Assembly: GCA_932521025.1 (NCBI GenBank)
Contig: OW051472.1
Location: forward strand, 124,001 to 188,000
Reading direction: 5' to 3'
Length of the DNA: 64,000 nucleotides
From: Oscheius onirici
Lineage: Eukaryota > Nematoda > Chromadorea > Rhabditida > Rhabditidae
A program made the position numbers and the translations under genes. The notes below the pieces were generated by a model that ran no database searches, was not told the origin of the DNA, and was given only the letters and a program-made list of their open reading frames with translations. This document shows positions 52,997-64,000 of this stretch, one piece after another. Within the stretch, counting starts at the first letter, position 1. The number at the start of each line of letters is the position of its first letter.

Positions 52997-54474
52997 TCCT
53001 GAGTAGATCAATAAAACCCTTCAGTGACTTCATACTTACTGAGAAGCAGAGGCAAAGACACTTCTTTCCATGGGCTAGACCTCCAGTCATTTTCTTGTCT
53101 AGGCCATTTATGCATGATGCCTCTCTTTTTACTCGAATACGACTTGCATATGAAAACAGGTCGCCTTCTCTCCTGGCCTCTCCACTTTTCGAAATTGAAT
53201 TCTTCCACGAGACAGAGAGAAGAGAGGGACGGCCCTGTGGCATTAGTTTCGTTGAACGCTGTCCTTTTCTTCATTGCTCATTTCCTTCTTCCAGAGAGAC
53301 TCATTCCTCCATTTTAAGCCGTGACACGGCTTGCTAATTAAGCAAGCATCTTCGTTCTTCAGAGGCGAAAATTTTCCTATTCCTGTCCTCTGGAACTTTG
53401 TGTCTTTGCCTGCCTGTTTATCCGGACAAACTAAGCTAATTGCTGCAAATGAGACTGGTCTACTGTATTGCTAAACATGAACCCCTTACTTTTTTTGTTC
53501 AGAGCCGTGAGTTTTTGTTTTTCGAAGTAGATCCGTAGACATCATTTTCTCATTAGTGAATCTTCAGCAAAGAGTCTTCCGGAACCCTGTAATTGAATTT
53601 TAATATTTGGGAAAAGAGATGCGAGAAAACTTTTGTCGTTTGTGTAAAATATGTTCAACATAAAATGTTTGCGGTACTCTCTTGTTGCGCTGCAGGAGAC
53701 AAATGAATGGTTTTGGCTCGGGGATTAAGACCACGGAACTGGTTTGAAGAGGGCTGTTAATCAACGTGAAGTTCCTTCCGACCCAGTCCTGTCCTTACCC
53801 TCTCCAGTCCATTTTCGTCATCGCGTGTCCTCTCAAAATTAAGCATGAGGACTACGACATACAATAAGAATCAGTGCAGTCCTCTTGGTCTTTCGGAGCC
53901 ATCATTTTTGAGGAGAGACCATTTTTTGCTGGAGAAAAACATCTTGTTCAGTCTTTTATAAGTGCCTATTAGATGCCGAGATTTACTGACTACATTCGAG
54001 TTCGACCAGGCGCATAAAATATGAATTGGGCGACTTTGGATGAGGACCGAAAAGGCCAATCATTTGCTCTCTCTATTTCTCTACCTCTGTCTGAAATTTC
54101 TCCCATTATTTGCCCAAAAAGTAGCGGAAATAATAGTTCTCCCACTTCCTTCTACCCCCTATAGTATCGTCTCCCTTCTTCTGCTCAAGTTACATACATT
54201 CCCACGGCCTGAGGATGAGCTCCCACTCTAAAACTTTTAGCTCTCCGACCCCTCGCCAGCGCTGTTAAACGTTTACGATCTCGTTACCGGACTCTTCTTC
54301 CGTAATCTAGGCATCCAATTAGCAAGGTCCGTTGGTCATTTTTTTTCTATTTTATTGTAGACTCATCTTTTAGAAAGGTAAATTAACTTTTTGAGTGTCC
54401 TCGAGGGGAACATTTTACATGTTTTCTACCTTCCAGTCATCTGTTCAGAGCTTTAACTACGTTAGAGTATTAGG
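52997..54474. other. long gene-free stretch upstream of the F-box gene
   Basis: Several overlapping open frames at 52993-53337 occur on both strands; their composition gives no support to any one. No inverted repeat or tRNA was noticed. Confidence 0.4.
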
Positions 54475-57400
54475 ATGCCCCTCTGTTTCTTCTGTTCTTT
54501 CTCTTTTTCCCTTCAATCTACTGATAAGAAGCTTTTTCAGAATTTAGAGGCCAATCAAAGAGAAGAGAGAGTAGTCAAAAAGTCGTCCAACACTCTGACT
54601 CCTAAAGAAAAAAGAACGAAATCTTCCCGGAGAGTCCCGACCACACATTTTTGGGAGACGGGAGCGAGAGAGTGCAGAGGCGGAGTGATGCAGAGCTCAA
54701 TAGCCGAAAGAGTACTGAGGAAGGCGGAGGGCCGAGAGGAGTCTTTGGTCCAAGTCGACAGCCTCTTCGAGCAGCAGCCGACTAGAGACCCCCTTGTACA
54801 TCTGCCAAGAAAAGCTGCTCTACGGGTTTTAGGACAGCTTAGTCTTTACGACAGGACACGGTGAGTAGTAGCCTATTTTCCCCTAGTTTTCCTGTCCAAA
54901 GTTTCCATCCCTTTCATGATTTTTAAATGCATAGCATGAATTCTCAATTCCTCCGATTTTTCGGGAAAGACTTTTGACGAAAAAAATGGAAATTTTCTTC
55001 CTGCTAAAAATTATCGGCTCAATTACAACCGAACTCACCATATTGTTATTTTGTGCACTGAGGCGTAAGAGCCAGTGAAGAGAGACGCGGAAGGCTTTCT
55101 TTCGTCCTTACTACACTAATCGACTTCCTTGCTCAATTTTTCATTGGGTCTCTGTCTGGAGTCCTATTCCTAGCAAAAAGTGAACCTCCTTTTGGTGGAA
55201 TTGTTCTCAGTGTCTTCTCTTCGATTGTTTATAAAACTTTTTTTCGACACTCTCCTTCACCACTGCATGTTAATCCTCAATGTCTGGCCGCTAGACGAAA
55301 AGTCTCTGTCTTTCCTTCCCCACGGGTCCCTTACTCCATTTCTATTTCCGTCTCCCTTTCTCCAAGGCACCCTCTCATGTTTCAAATGGGAGCCACTTAT
55401 GCAAAAACGTGTCAACACTACACTCGCTCTCCCGATTTCGGCACCTCAAGGCGTCGAATGCATTAAAGTGGCAACAGCTGTTGCAAACCAATAGATCTTC
55501 GTGCCTTCCCTCGTTGTATATTCCGCGTCCTGTGAAATATGCTGCTTTTCCTGTTTTCCAAGGCAAAGCTGCTAATTACAGGAATTTGGTCAGTCAGAGA
55601 GACCGAGAGACAAAAAATTGTTTTGTACAGAACCTTTTTTTGCTGGTCTAGTTGGTAGAATCATACCGAGCATTCAACGACTTCTGTGTCTGTCCTCTAT
55701 GTCTCTCAATCCAGCTCCGGAAGTACCTAACTTCCGATCCGAAACACGAGAAGAAAGCCACCCCCGCTGCCGAGATACCCATTGCGAGCCCCATATCTCC
55801 TTCTCCAAAAGATTTCCCCTGGGTGTCTCCGCCTCGGACTACGGAAATCTCGCCGCCTTTTCCAGGCGCTAAGCATTGTGGAGGTTGTGCCAAAAATGGA
55901 GTCAATACATAAAAGGGAGGGGGGAGACCACTGGCTAAGGCCACTGACTGCGAGATGTTCTCTTGACTGCTAGCGTTTTAGACAGATTACCAGTTCCGCC
56001 TTCCAATCTCATTCCAACCCCTTTTTGCTTCCGTGTTCCGGATAACGAGGGTCATAACTTTGTTTCAGTATGTGTTCTCTGTTTCTCCCCCGTCGTATAC
56101 GACCAGACATTCCCGGCATAAATTATGGGGTGTCGTTTTTGGAGGGAGAGGGGGTGGATGACTGAATGACTTTGATCGTTCTCCCTTTCGAAAGTTTGAA
56201 CAATTTCATCCCTGTTCCAACGATCCTCTCTTTTTCCCTCATTATTCAGAATATTTACTTCCTTCCTTTTAAGCCCTCTTTTTCGCACTCTTGTTCTACT
56301 TTGTCTTCTTCACACGAGAATCCCGCCCAGTCTCTTGAAGAGTAGGGAAGTCTTGGTTCCACTTTTTTCTTGCTCAGGACAAGCCTCTATGTTTTCCGGA
56401 GAACACAGTCTGTGCCTATTTTTATCTCCTCTCAAGAATCAGAGACATTTTTGACAGGAACAGCTGTTCTGAATTTCAAAGAAGAATTTTTTGTTCAGTG
56501 TCTGAAGAGTCCTTACAGAAAACGATCAACACAGTTCATTGAGTTCATAGAGATTTCAGTCTCTCTCTTGTTTCCCCCCAACTTACCGTAACCCATTACG
56601 ATGAAAAACTCTCATTCTGTTTCTGGGTAAAACCAATTGGTCCTCTAGAACTCTAGTGGGAGGAGAGACGGGGAGGCATCTGGTTGTATCCTAATTCAGT
56701 TATCCAGGCCACGACTGCCCCAAAAGCTTCTCGATTTTTTTCTTTGCCTTATCTACAAATACTATAATCAAAATGACCATTTTCAGGCTCGAACGCGTGA
56801 ACAAGACTTGGCGCCACTTCGCAATGGAAGCAACAAGATCTGAGACCAAACCCGTTTGGGTCTATGTCATCTTCCGAAAGAACCACTGCTCTGGACACGA
56901 GAAAATGACTGTTAACATCAGTTTCGATGGACCAATCTTCTGGAATCGGCAGGTCGCCTACATCTACTGCTGCAGCTGTCATTTTGAGGAACATGAGGTG
57001 AGTTCTCAGAACTATAAAATTATGGTAGATAGTTTGGTCAAGGAACCACAGTATTAGGCTTCGAGAATTAGGTCGCCAACTAAGTACTTTGGGAACACCC
57101 CGAAACAGAAAATGTCCTTTTGGTTGCGTAAAATTCACGCTGGAGCGACCAGGGTTCGATTCCGCCGTGAGCAAATTTTTTTGTTTTTTTAACTGTAGCA
57201 GATTACTGACCTAAAAATCACCCCTGCAAAATATCAGCTTAAACGGTTCGGTAATTTTCTCAAAAAATCAAATTCGAGCTCAAAAAATCACCATGAGGTG
57301 GGGTACATGGTCGAAATTTAGAAATCAAAATCGTTCCCCATCCGAAATTACGCAACCAAAAGGACATTTTCTGTTTCTGGGTGTTCCCAAAGTCAAAAAT

Positions 57401-59671
57401 CGTTTTTCAAAAAAGGAAAATACTCGTCTCATTGAGCTGAGGTTTTCACTAATTGACCACTTTTTTTTAGGATGCAACCCTGAAGAGTTATGGGCAAAAT
57501 TGTGTTTTGATCGATTGTGTTTTGATCGAAACTTGGAACGTTCACTATTTTCAGATGGTAAGATATCCAGCCCTCTCATATAGCCTATTAATTCGGCCTC
57601 AATGAAACCTACATTTTGGAACCGTGTTTGCACGATTTCGTTGAAATTGGAAAAAGTTATGAGTGTTTTTTAAATACTTAGTTGGCGACCTAATATTTGA
57701 ACTGCAGAGTCTCCTTTATTCGGATCGAATTCCTTCAAACTCTATCTCCTCAACTGTTTTCTTTTCAGTATCTGTTAGTCTAGAAAGCGCCAGCCTGACA
57801 GGGAGTTCGAGACTCTCACCAATTTCTGTCCTTGTCTAACAAGTGTCTGATCTCTACTGAACCCTTTTCTTTTCGTCCAGACTCCGTCTTTTTGATCAAA
57901 ACACTCCCCAAATAATTCCTGCAGCCCCTCTATTCATAAAGTGTGGACCACTATGGCGACAATTTATCCCAATTTGGGTTCTTTACATAGTAAACAGAGT
58001 TATTCTTGGATCGGGAGGTTACGGTATCTGTGAAAGTGAAGAATGGTTTAGCCTATTCATTCACATCCAAAAGTTCTGATTTCTCCAGAGGGAAGGACAT
58101 GATTGGTTGCCTCCCGGAAAAGAGAGAGTGAGAGACTACCAAAGGTCAGTTCAGTGAGTTCAGCGAGAGTCATTTGTTTTTCGTTCTGTCATGACCCAGC
58201 TCCCCAAAAATATTTCTCTGAGACTTCCACGTTGACCATTCATCACTTCAGCAAGATTTTTTGCCCAGATAATGCGATTGTTTTCTGGATGCGTACGCGC
58301 CTCTGGGGAAATTAGACGGCGTGAAAGGGTCACCACAGTTTGGTGATAACGTTTCTTGTTCCAAAATCTTTCCAGATTTGATGTCCTTACTGTGTAATTT
58401 CCCCTGGGAGAGAGTCCGTCTGATGACGCAGATCATTTTCAGGCTCCACTGATGGCCATCCTGAACAAGTTTGAACAGAGAGTCGAGAGAGTGTGTCTGG
58501 TAGACAAGCCCGTCGACTATCCATTCCTTCCCGACACTTTGTTCAGCTACATGGCCAGGAAAATGCCGAAACTTCAGGTGAGGGAGACAGAGACCGAACA
58601 AAGTTTCTCTTTGCAGTTTATCTACCTCCGCGAACTCGATCTGGAAAAAATTAACAGAGGAACAGTCGTCGAACTGGCTGCTCACAAAGCTCTGAAAAAG
58701 GTCATTGTTCACGGCTGTAGGAACTATGAAGTCTTGGAAGATTTCCGCAGTCTACCGCAGCTGCTTGTCGTCAGAGGAGAGATTCTCGGTCTGAAGGTGA
58801 GTACAGGAAATGTGACTAGACAAGAGGGCCTGAAAGCCATTGTTAAACCTTCCAAGAGTCTCTGACTGGCAATCAGATTTGAACCAGACATTATCTCTCA
58901 AAACTGAACCTTATCTTACTCTCCGGAGGAATAGTCAGGATAGACTGAGAGTGAGCGTCATTGAGAGTCAGAAAAACTGGAACCCAGATTCAAACCAGAC
59001 AGGTCCAGACAAGCAGTTTCGAACCAGACAGGAGCTACGGCAAAACTGAAATAGTCCTCTAATTGGATAACTTACTCTCTGTAGAATTTCGTATTTATTT
59101 CGTTTAATCAAGTCTATTGTCGACTAGAGCGCTTCTGAGAGTAGACCACTCCAAGTTTGATTTTCTCCACCATGTAGAACCAGCTAACGTTGCGATCTCG
59201 TCTGACCACCTGCACTTTTGTAGTCCAGGTCTTCTCTTCCCATCTCTCGGGTACCACTCTGTAAGTTTCTTTGCCCATCTGCTCGAGTCCATGTTTGAAA
59301 TCCTTTCGGCCCAGCTGAGTTTCTTATTAATCGCCAACGTCTTCCAGTCGTTCAAGACGTTGGCGATTAATAAGAAACTCAGCTAGGCCGAAAGGATTTC
59401 AAACATGGACTCGAGCAGATGGGCAAAGAATAGCCAGGAATGAGTAACAGTTACCGCTTGGACAGTTCAACTGATTGAACGAAAGTCAGAAAGATACCAA
59501 TAACAGTCTCTCAATCAAGTACCCCACTTTCAGGCAATGCTCGGCGAGTTCGAAGACTATCCCGGCACCAATGGCTCGACCGGCTCCCAGCCTTCGTCCT
59601 CGTCTAGTGAAATCGCCACGGAAGAAGTCACCGAACAGATGAAATCCGTCGAAGTCTCCACCGGTCGCTAA
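54475..59671 (+). CDS. F-box protein
   Basis: Exons 54475-54860, 56787-56997, 58443-58577, 58617-58796 and 59534-59671 join without frame breaks (350 codons). The F-box spans the first splice: PLVHLPRKAALRVLGQLSLYD, then RTRLERVNKTWRHFAMEA. F-box proteins bind Skp1 and present substrates to SCF ubiquitin ligases. The later part (VYVIFRKNHCSGHEK, VERVCLVDKPVDYPFLPD, LRELDLEKINRGTVVELAAH, VIVHGCRNYEVLEDF) resembles the substrate-side regions of nematode F-box proteins, ending in a Ser-rich acidic tail. The start is uncertain: an acceptor at 54540 and an ATG at 54688 suggest a trans-spliced start inside the first exon. Introns 1 and 2 (1.9 and 1.4 kb) are very long for this window. Confidence 0.78.
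57068..57693. mobile_element. mariner-like non-autonomous element in intron 2 of the F-box gene
   Basis: Inverted ends TTAGGTCGCCAACTAAGTA. Inside lies a second inverted repeat (GGGAACACCCCGAAACAG and CTGTTTCTGGGTGTTCCC) and, near 57144-57160, a tRNA-like B box GGGTTCGATTCCG. The right part shares AAGATATCCAG and CCTATTAATTCGGCC with the MITE at 40459. No intact transposase. Confidence 0.7.
59104..59355 (-). mobile_element. non-LTR retrotransposon tail, antisense in intron 4 of the F-box gene
   Basis: The minus frame reads KLSWAERISNMDSSRWAKKL, TEWYPRDGKRRPGLQKCRW and SDEIATLAGSTWW, the C-terminal signature of RTE/CR1-type reverse transcriptases, then stops. Confidence 0.75.
59267..59432. 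repeat. near-perfect palindrome formed from the retrotransposon tail
   Basis: About 80 bp (containing GAGTCCATGTTTGAAATCCT and TTATTAATCGCCAACGTC) is repeated in inverted orientation with a spacer of only about 10 bp. Confidence 0.85.
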
Positions 59672-60276
59672 TTGTTATTTTCCCGTTGTTTATGATCTTC
59701 TCAGTACTACCGCCACGACTCTGGCTCAGCTCTTGCAAATCTTTCCTCCGTATTTATCCCTTCGACAATTTTCCGATATTCTCTACGTGTTAGCACAATC
59801 CAGCACTCGATAACTTTACACATAAACGCTGTGCGTTTCTTAGTCAAATAACCACTTTTTTAACAAATTTCTCTTGCCTGTAGGATCTCATAATGTCTGC
59901 CATTTTTTCAGAAATGAAGTAATGTTTGATCAGACTATTCGGAGAATCTGAAAAACGAAAGAAGAGCAAGAAAATCTGACAGAGAAGGGGAGAAAACAAG
60001 AAAACCTAGCCTTGTTATGAAATAAGTACGCAAAAGTGCGTGATATTCAAAAAAAGAGCGTCAATTCAAAAATGTTTCTCTGCGTATTTCGTTGTTCACT
60101 TCTTCTCGTTATCTCCCCGTGTTCTCGTTTAATTTAGAAGTTTTTTTTGTGTAAATTTCATGGCGATTCGTTATTTCCAACGACGTCTATCAGTTTGTAC
60201 AGTTTATATTCGGAAAATTCTGATGCCTTCTTCATCTTCGTTGTAAAATCCTCATTTTCACGTTTTTCAGTAAGAA
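59672..60276. other. intergenic stretch
   Basis: AT-rich spacer. At 60270 a TTTTTCAG acceptor, seven bases before the next ATG, is a good candidate SL trans-splice site. Confidence 0.55.
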
Positions 60277-61897
60277 ATGATGCTCTGGCCGCTGGCAGCC
60301 ATCCTAGCGGCCGCCGTCGTCGCCAAAGACGACCAGGATCTCTCGAATCGGCCGGTGGACAGTCTACAGGGCTTCGAGCTGCGGAACTATGGATTCACGC
60401 CGCCGTTCATTCCAAATCTACACTGGGTCACCTCAGGTAAGCTCGTTTTCTATTGTGTTTGCTATTTTTCCAGTAGAAGTGAAATAAAATCAATTTAGGA
60501 CTGTCAATGATCACCCCGAAGCGTGTCGTCCTGACAAGGGACCTGCCGTCCGTGTATGGAGCCATTTGGAACAAGAATCCCGTTCACTTCAGGGATTGGC
60601 AGGCTCTGGTACGTTTTTCACGTGTTTGAAGCTTAAAAACGCTGCGTTGGCTTAGTAAATGCATTTCATTTGCAATAAAAATATCTAATCTTTCAGATAA
60701 ACTTCCGCATCGAGTCGGCAGCCAACTACCACGCTGACGGTTTGGCCTTCTGGTACACAAAGGAGATGGGCGGCTCTGGAATGGCCTATGGCGCGCCGCA
60801 CAAGTTCACAGGCCTTGGAATTGCCCTCGACACCTACTCGAACCGAAATCGGCAAGGAGAGACGCTGTCGGCCCTGTTTAATCTGGGCGACAAGGATTTC
60901 GATGCAGCCCAGGATGGCGAAGGACTCCCGTTCGAGAATAACGGCAAACAGGGACAGCTCGTCTGCAATCTAGTCAAGTAGGCTTCCACTTTCTAAAATT
61001 TTGAATCTCTCGGGTCTGCCTATTGCAACTATGCTCTGTGTGTGAACTATCGCATTTTTAGCTCTTCTTCCATTGTAGATAAACTGCCGGGTGTGTAGAT
61101 AGACGAAAGGACGTGATATGTGATCTGTCGAGTCTCTCACTTAATGAAACGATTCTACGTGTAAATTGTCGCGTCTCTGGCTGCAAAAGATTGTTGCATG
61201 TGCGTTGCAGAGTCTGGCTACGTGACGTGTGAGCTGCCGAGTCTGTCGACAACGACAAGAATGTGTTCACAACTATGTCTAAACGCTCGTTGTATGCCAA
61301 ATACGGTCCATGTCGCTCAAACCCGGCGGCAGGAATAGTCCCAGACAACCAACTAATGCTTCTCTTCAAAATCTTATAACTTGATTCGTTTTCAGAAGCA
61401 AAATGTTCGCCACCTCGAGCACTCCAGCCGGAGAGACGGCCAAACTGCTCGTTCGCTACGTCCAGGACACGCTATCCGTCTACTATGCCGGCTATTCTGA
61501 CGCTTCTTGGACTCTATGTGGCAAATATGACGGTATTTACAGCTTTTTATGTTTCAATACCCAAAATTTAGGCCTATTTCTTCCTCTCAACTACCACTTC
61601 GGAGTAAGTGCCGCCACGGGAGATCTACACAGTTCGCACGAAGTCGCCAGTATTAGGATTTTCGAGCTCAAAGGCCAGCATCAGATGGGCCCAATGCCGC
61701 TGCCGATGGCTCTCGGTGAGATGAAAGCGGCCGCCGAAGGCGAAGAAGATGCTCATCGAAGTGGCAGTCCGGTCGCATGGTGGACCGCGTTCAAATACGC
61801 CGCCTATTCGGCTGTTATTGCTGTCTGTGCACTCGTCTGTTTCCTCGGCTGGCGCGAATTCCAAAGCCCCCAAAATAAGCGTAACAAGTTTTATTAG
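60277..61897 (+). CDS. L-type lectin of VIP36/ERGIC-53 type (LMAN2-like cargo receptor)
   Basis: Signal peptide MMLWPLAAILAAAVVA is followed by the leguminous-type lectin domain: LQGFELRNYGFTPPFIPNLH, VYGAIWNKNPVHFRDWQ, FRIESAANYHADGLAFWYTK (calcium/sugar site D), GIALDTYSN, YYAGYSDASWTLC and FGVSAATGDLHSSHEVASI (G-x-T/S-G-D-x-H). A membrane helix (AAYSAVIAVCALVCFLGW) and a short cytoplasmic tail ending NKRNKFY follow. Such proteins bind high-mannose glycans and sort cargo between ER and Golgi. The tail lacks a clear KK-x-x retrieval signal. Coding sequence is more GC-rich than most of the window. Intron 3 (415 bp) contains degenerate GAGTCT/GTGTGA-type repeats. Confidence 0.93.
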
Positions 61898-62217
61898 ATC
61901 CGTTTTCCCTCTCCTTTTTCCAGTGTATTCAAAGTCCCCTTAGATTATTGTGTAAAACGTATTTTATGTGTATGATTGTAGCGGTATAGCCTGAAAATAT
62001 ATCGTTTTGAAAAAAGGAGCTTTTTGTTTTCTGTGAGAGCCAGGATAATTCATTGGCGCTTGAAGCCTTCTCCCCAATCTTGTATGAGAAAGGCCGAACG
62101 AGGAAGCACAGAATCGCAAGCCTCGATTATCGTTCGGCCAAATTTGGAACCTACGAATAGAAGCCCAACAAAAAGTAAAGGCGGATGGAGAAAAGGTGGA
62201 AAGCGGGGAGACTATCC
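61898..62217. other. 3' flank
   Basis: No feature beyond the end of the lectin gene. Confidence 0.45.
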
Positions 62218-62936
62218 GGTCGGAGACTAATTGTTGAAACTTTTTCTGGTTCACTATGATCCCAAGCACCTAGAGAGCTGTTTCAAAAAAGAAAAGAAAG
62301 GGCAAACTTAGCTGAGTAAGATGCTATATACAGATCAGAAGTCATAGTTCAAAAATTTTGAGTACCAGCTCGAAAGGTGAAATTTAGAACGCAAGTAGAC
62401 CCCCTGAAATCATGGGAAGCTCACATCATACCAGTTTTTATAAATTCTGACAGCGCAGTTTTGCAGCATTTGATGAGTGAAGTTATCAGCCGAGACCCGA
62501 TTTCCAGGAAATTTTTTTCTGACTGAGCACTGGACGGCTCAAAAACCCGAAGTGATCGATTTGCGGCAGTTGCGCAGCCCTAATCCAATGGTTTTGAAGA
62601 AACCGGCCGATGCACCTTGAAAGAGCTCAATCTGGGCTACAAACCCCTGCATGGAACAAAGAGGGCCCACTGAAAAAAAATTCGAGAAACGCGCCTCTGA
62701 AAAGCATCGGCCGGTTTCTTCAAAACCATTGGGTTAGGGCTGTGCAACTGCCGCAAATCGATCACTTCGTGTTTTTGAGCCGTCCAGTGCTCAGTCAGAA
62801 AAAATTTCCTGGAAATCGGGTCTCGGCTGATAAATTACTCAGCTAAGTTTGCCCTTTCTTTTCTTTTTTGAAACAGCTCTTTAGGTGCTTGGGATCATAG
62901 TGAACCAGAAAAAATTTCAACAATTAGTCTCCGACC
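62218..62936. mobile_element. 720-bp foldback element with a nested insertion
   Basis: Outer arms begin GGTCGGAGACTAATTGTTG and end in its complement; long inner arms include GCAGTTGCGCAGCCCTAATC against its inverted match and GGCCGGTTTCTTCAAAACC. The left arm is interrupted at about 62315-62478 by about 160 bp not present in the right arm. Confidence 0.82.
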
Positions 62937-64000
62937 TGATAGAAGACGAACACCTATCATTCGCAATAAATGGTGAAAAAAGCGTAAATGGGCTCAGAAA
63001 CTCGCTAACACGGGTGTTCAAAGACTACACTCGATTGAAGTACATTCATTAGATTGCAAACGAGCTTCAGAAAAGGAATCAACAACGTGGGATCTGTTTA
63101 CTACTTAGCGCAATGGTGTCTGTCATGAGCTACTATGTGTTTGTCTGTTGAGAATAAAATTGTCGAGAGAAGTTAGGTTTTGTAAAAAATTAGTCGATTG
63201 GAGGGGAATCTTGGACAGAATTCGTTTCGTACAATTAAGCGCTAGAGCGAGTTGATCTCTCCTATCTAAAAGAGTGATGATGTTTCTAGTAGACTCTCTT
63301 TGGACGTTTGTTTGTCCATGACCACGAAAATGGTCCCGACAAGTTAGACATTGTTAGGATCAGATAACAGTTTTGAACTTCTAGAATCGCCATCTTATGA
63401 GATGCGAAGTGTGAGAGAAATGGATAAAAATGAGGAGAGCGGCGAAAGATTCAGCGTGGTTGTTTTTTGTCACTCATAGTGATGTGTATCGCCCGGTCAA
63501 AAAAAAAGAGGAATTCAACTGAATGTCGAGTATCAGATCAAAAACTGACTTAGATTTTCCATGTTGCAAGTTTAAAAGTATGAGTAAGCACCAAAAAACT
63601 TTATTTACCAGAAAATCGCTTAATCACGGATAGCAGACGGAATATTTTAGGAGAGAAAGTAACTGTCAACATGCAATAGATCTCAAAGCGCACAGAATAA
63701 TGAGCAGATATTTTGGGGGTTTGACTACTGTTTACGGGAAAAAGACCAGTCTACTGGGCTGAAAATAAGGCACAGAGCAGCATGGAAATAAATAAGAAAT
63801 TCGCGTCTATTGGTGAAAAATAAAAAGCTCTTTTGTTGGGTTTAAAGAACTGGACGGGGAAGGGAGAGGGTAAGAAGAGACTCGTCTTGACTTGAATTGG
63901 GTGAAGAGATAATATGCCCTAGAATCTTGTTGTGTATTATTTCTTGGCGTAAAGTGAATAGCTAGAAGTTTTTAGCCTTAAATCTTCTTCGACAAAAGAG
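62937..64000. other. gene-free right end of the window
   Basis: No open frame of useful length, splice context or clear repeat was found. Confidence 0.45.

Noticed and set aside
52993-53337. Overlapping open frames on both strands
   Set aside because: Three frames are open at once, which points to base composition rather than coding; no splice or signal evidence.

Overview
The window reads as nuclear DNA of a nematode, probably a rhabditid. Genes are split by many short introns (about 35-90 bp) with strict GT/AG borders and TTTTCAG-like acceptors. Families present are nematode-typical: Sra/Srab- and Str-type chemoreceptors, a ground-like hedgehog-related protein, a cuticlin-type ZP protein and a COX5B (cco-1) sequence very close to what I remember of C. 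elegans. There is no bacterial, viral or CRISPR signature. All gene models come from reading splice sites and frames by eye; no search was run, so family names rest on motif recognition.

The dominant feature is an interspersed cluster (about 0.9-43.5 kb) of at least 16 genes, on both strands, for small secreted proteins with a three-finger-like cysteine module. The module starts CY/CF right after the signal peptide, has a central GCD, and ends in CCC-x4-CN followed by a hydrophobic tail that looks like a GPI signal. It resembles the nematode ET-module / activin-receptor-like (Ly-6-like) families. Most members have one module, one (917-1890) has two, and one (6542-10763) has six separated by Ser/Thr-rich mucin linkers (1,019 aa). 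Dead or partial copies lie at 13.56, 27.54, 28.84 and 43.80 kb. Introns fall at conserved sites and phases, and many members have a TATA box only 37-53 bp upstream of the ATG.

Layout: 3.4-5.1 kb GT31-type glycosyltransferase with a degraded metal-binding motif; 5.8 and 20.1 kb two members of an unrecognised secreted family; 6.5-24.3 kb core of the CCC-CN cluster; 23.2 kb intronless, frameshifted COX5B beside a retrotransposon tail; 24.5-26.5 kb sugar-transporter-like MFS gene; 29-38.6 kb more cluster members with a Sra/Srab-type receptor and a cysteine-rich secreted peptide; 39.2-42.1 kb decayed MFS gene convergent with a second Sra/Srab-type receptor; 43.2 kb last cluster gene; 45-46 kb ground-like gene; 47.0-48.8 kb alpha-L-fucosidase; 49.1-50.6 kb ZP/cuticlin-like gene; 50.7-51.8 kb Str-like receptor fragment; 54.5-59.7 kb F-box gene with very large introns; 60.3-61.9 kb VIP36/ERGIC-type lectin; 62-64 kb gene-poor.

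Space between and inside genes is rich in non-autonomous transposons: hAT-type MITEs with 8-bp target duplications, TTAA-flanked MITEs, mariner-like MITEs, long foldback elements, a tRNA-derived SINE family, tails of non-LTR retrotransposons, and dispersed GACAGAGA-type tracts. Many sit cleanly inside introns. Several frame breaks fall on homopolymers and may be assembly errors rather than true mutations.
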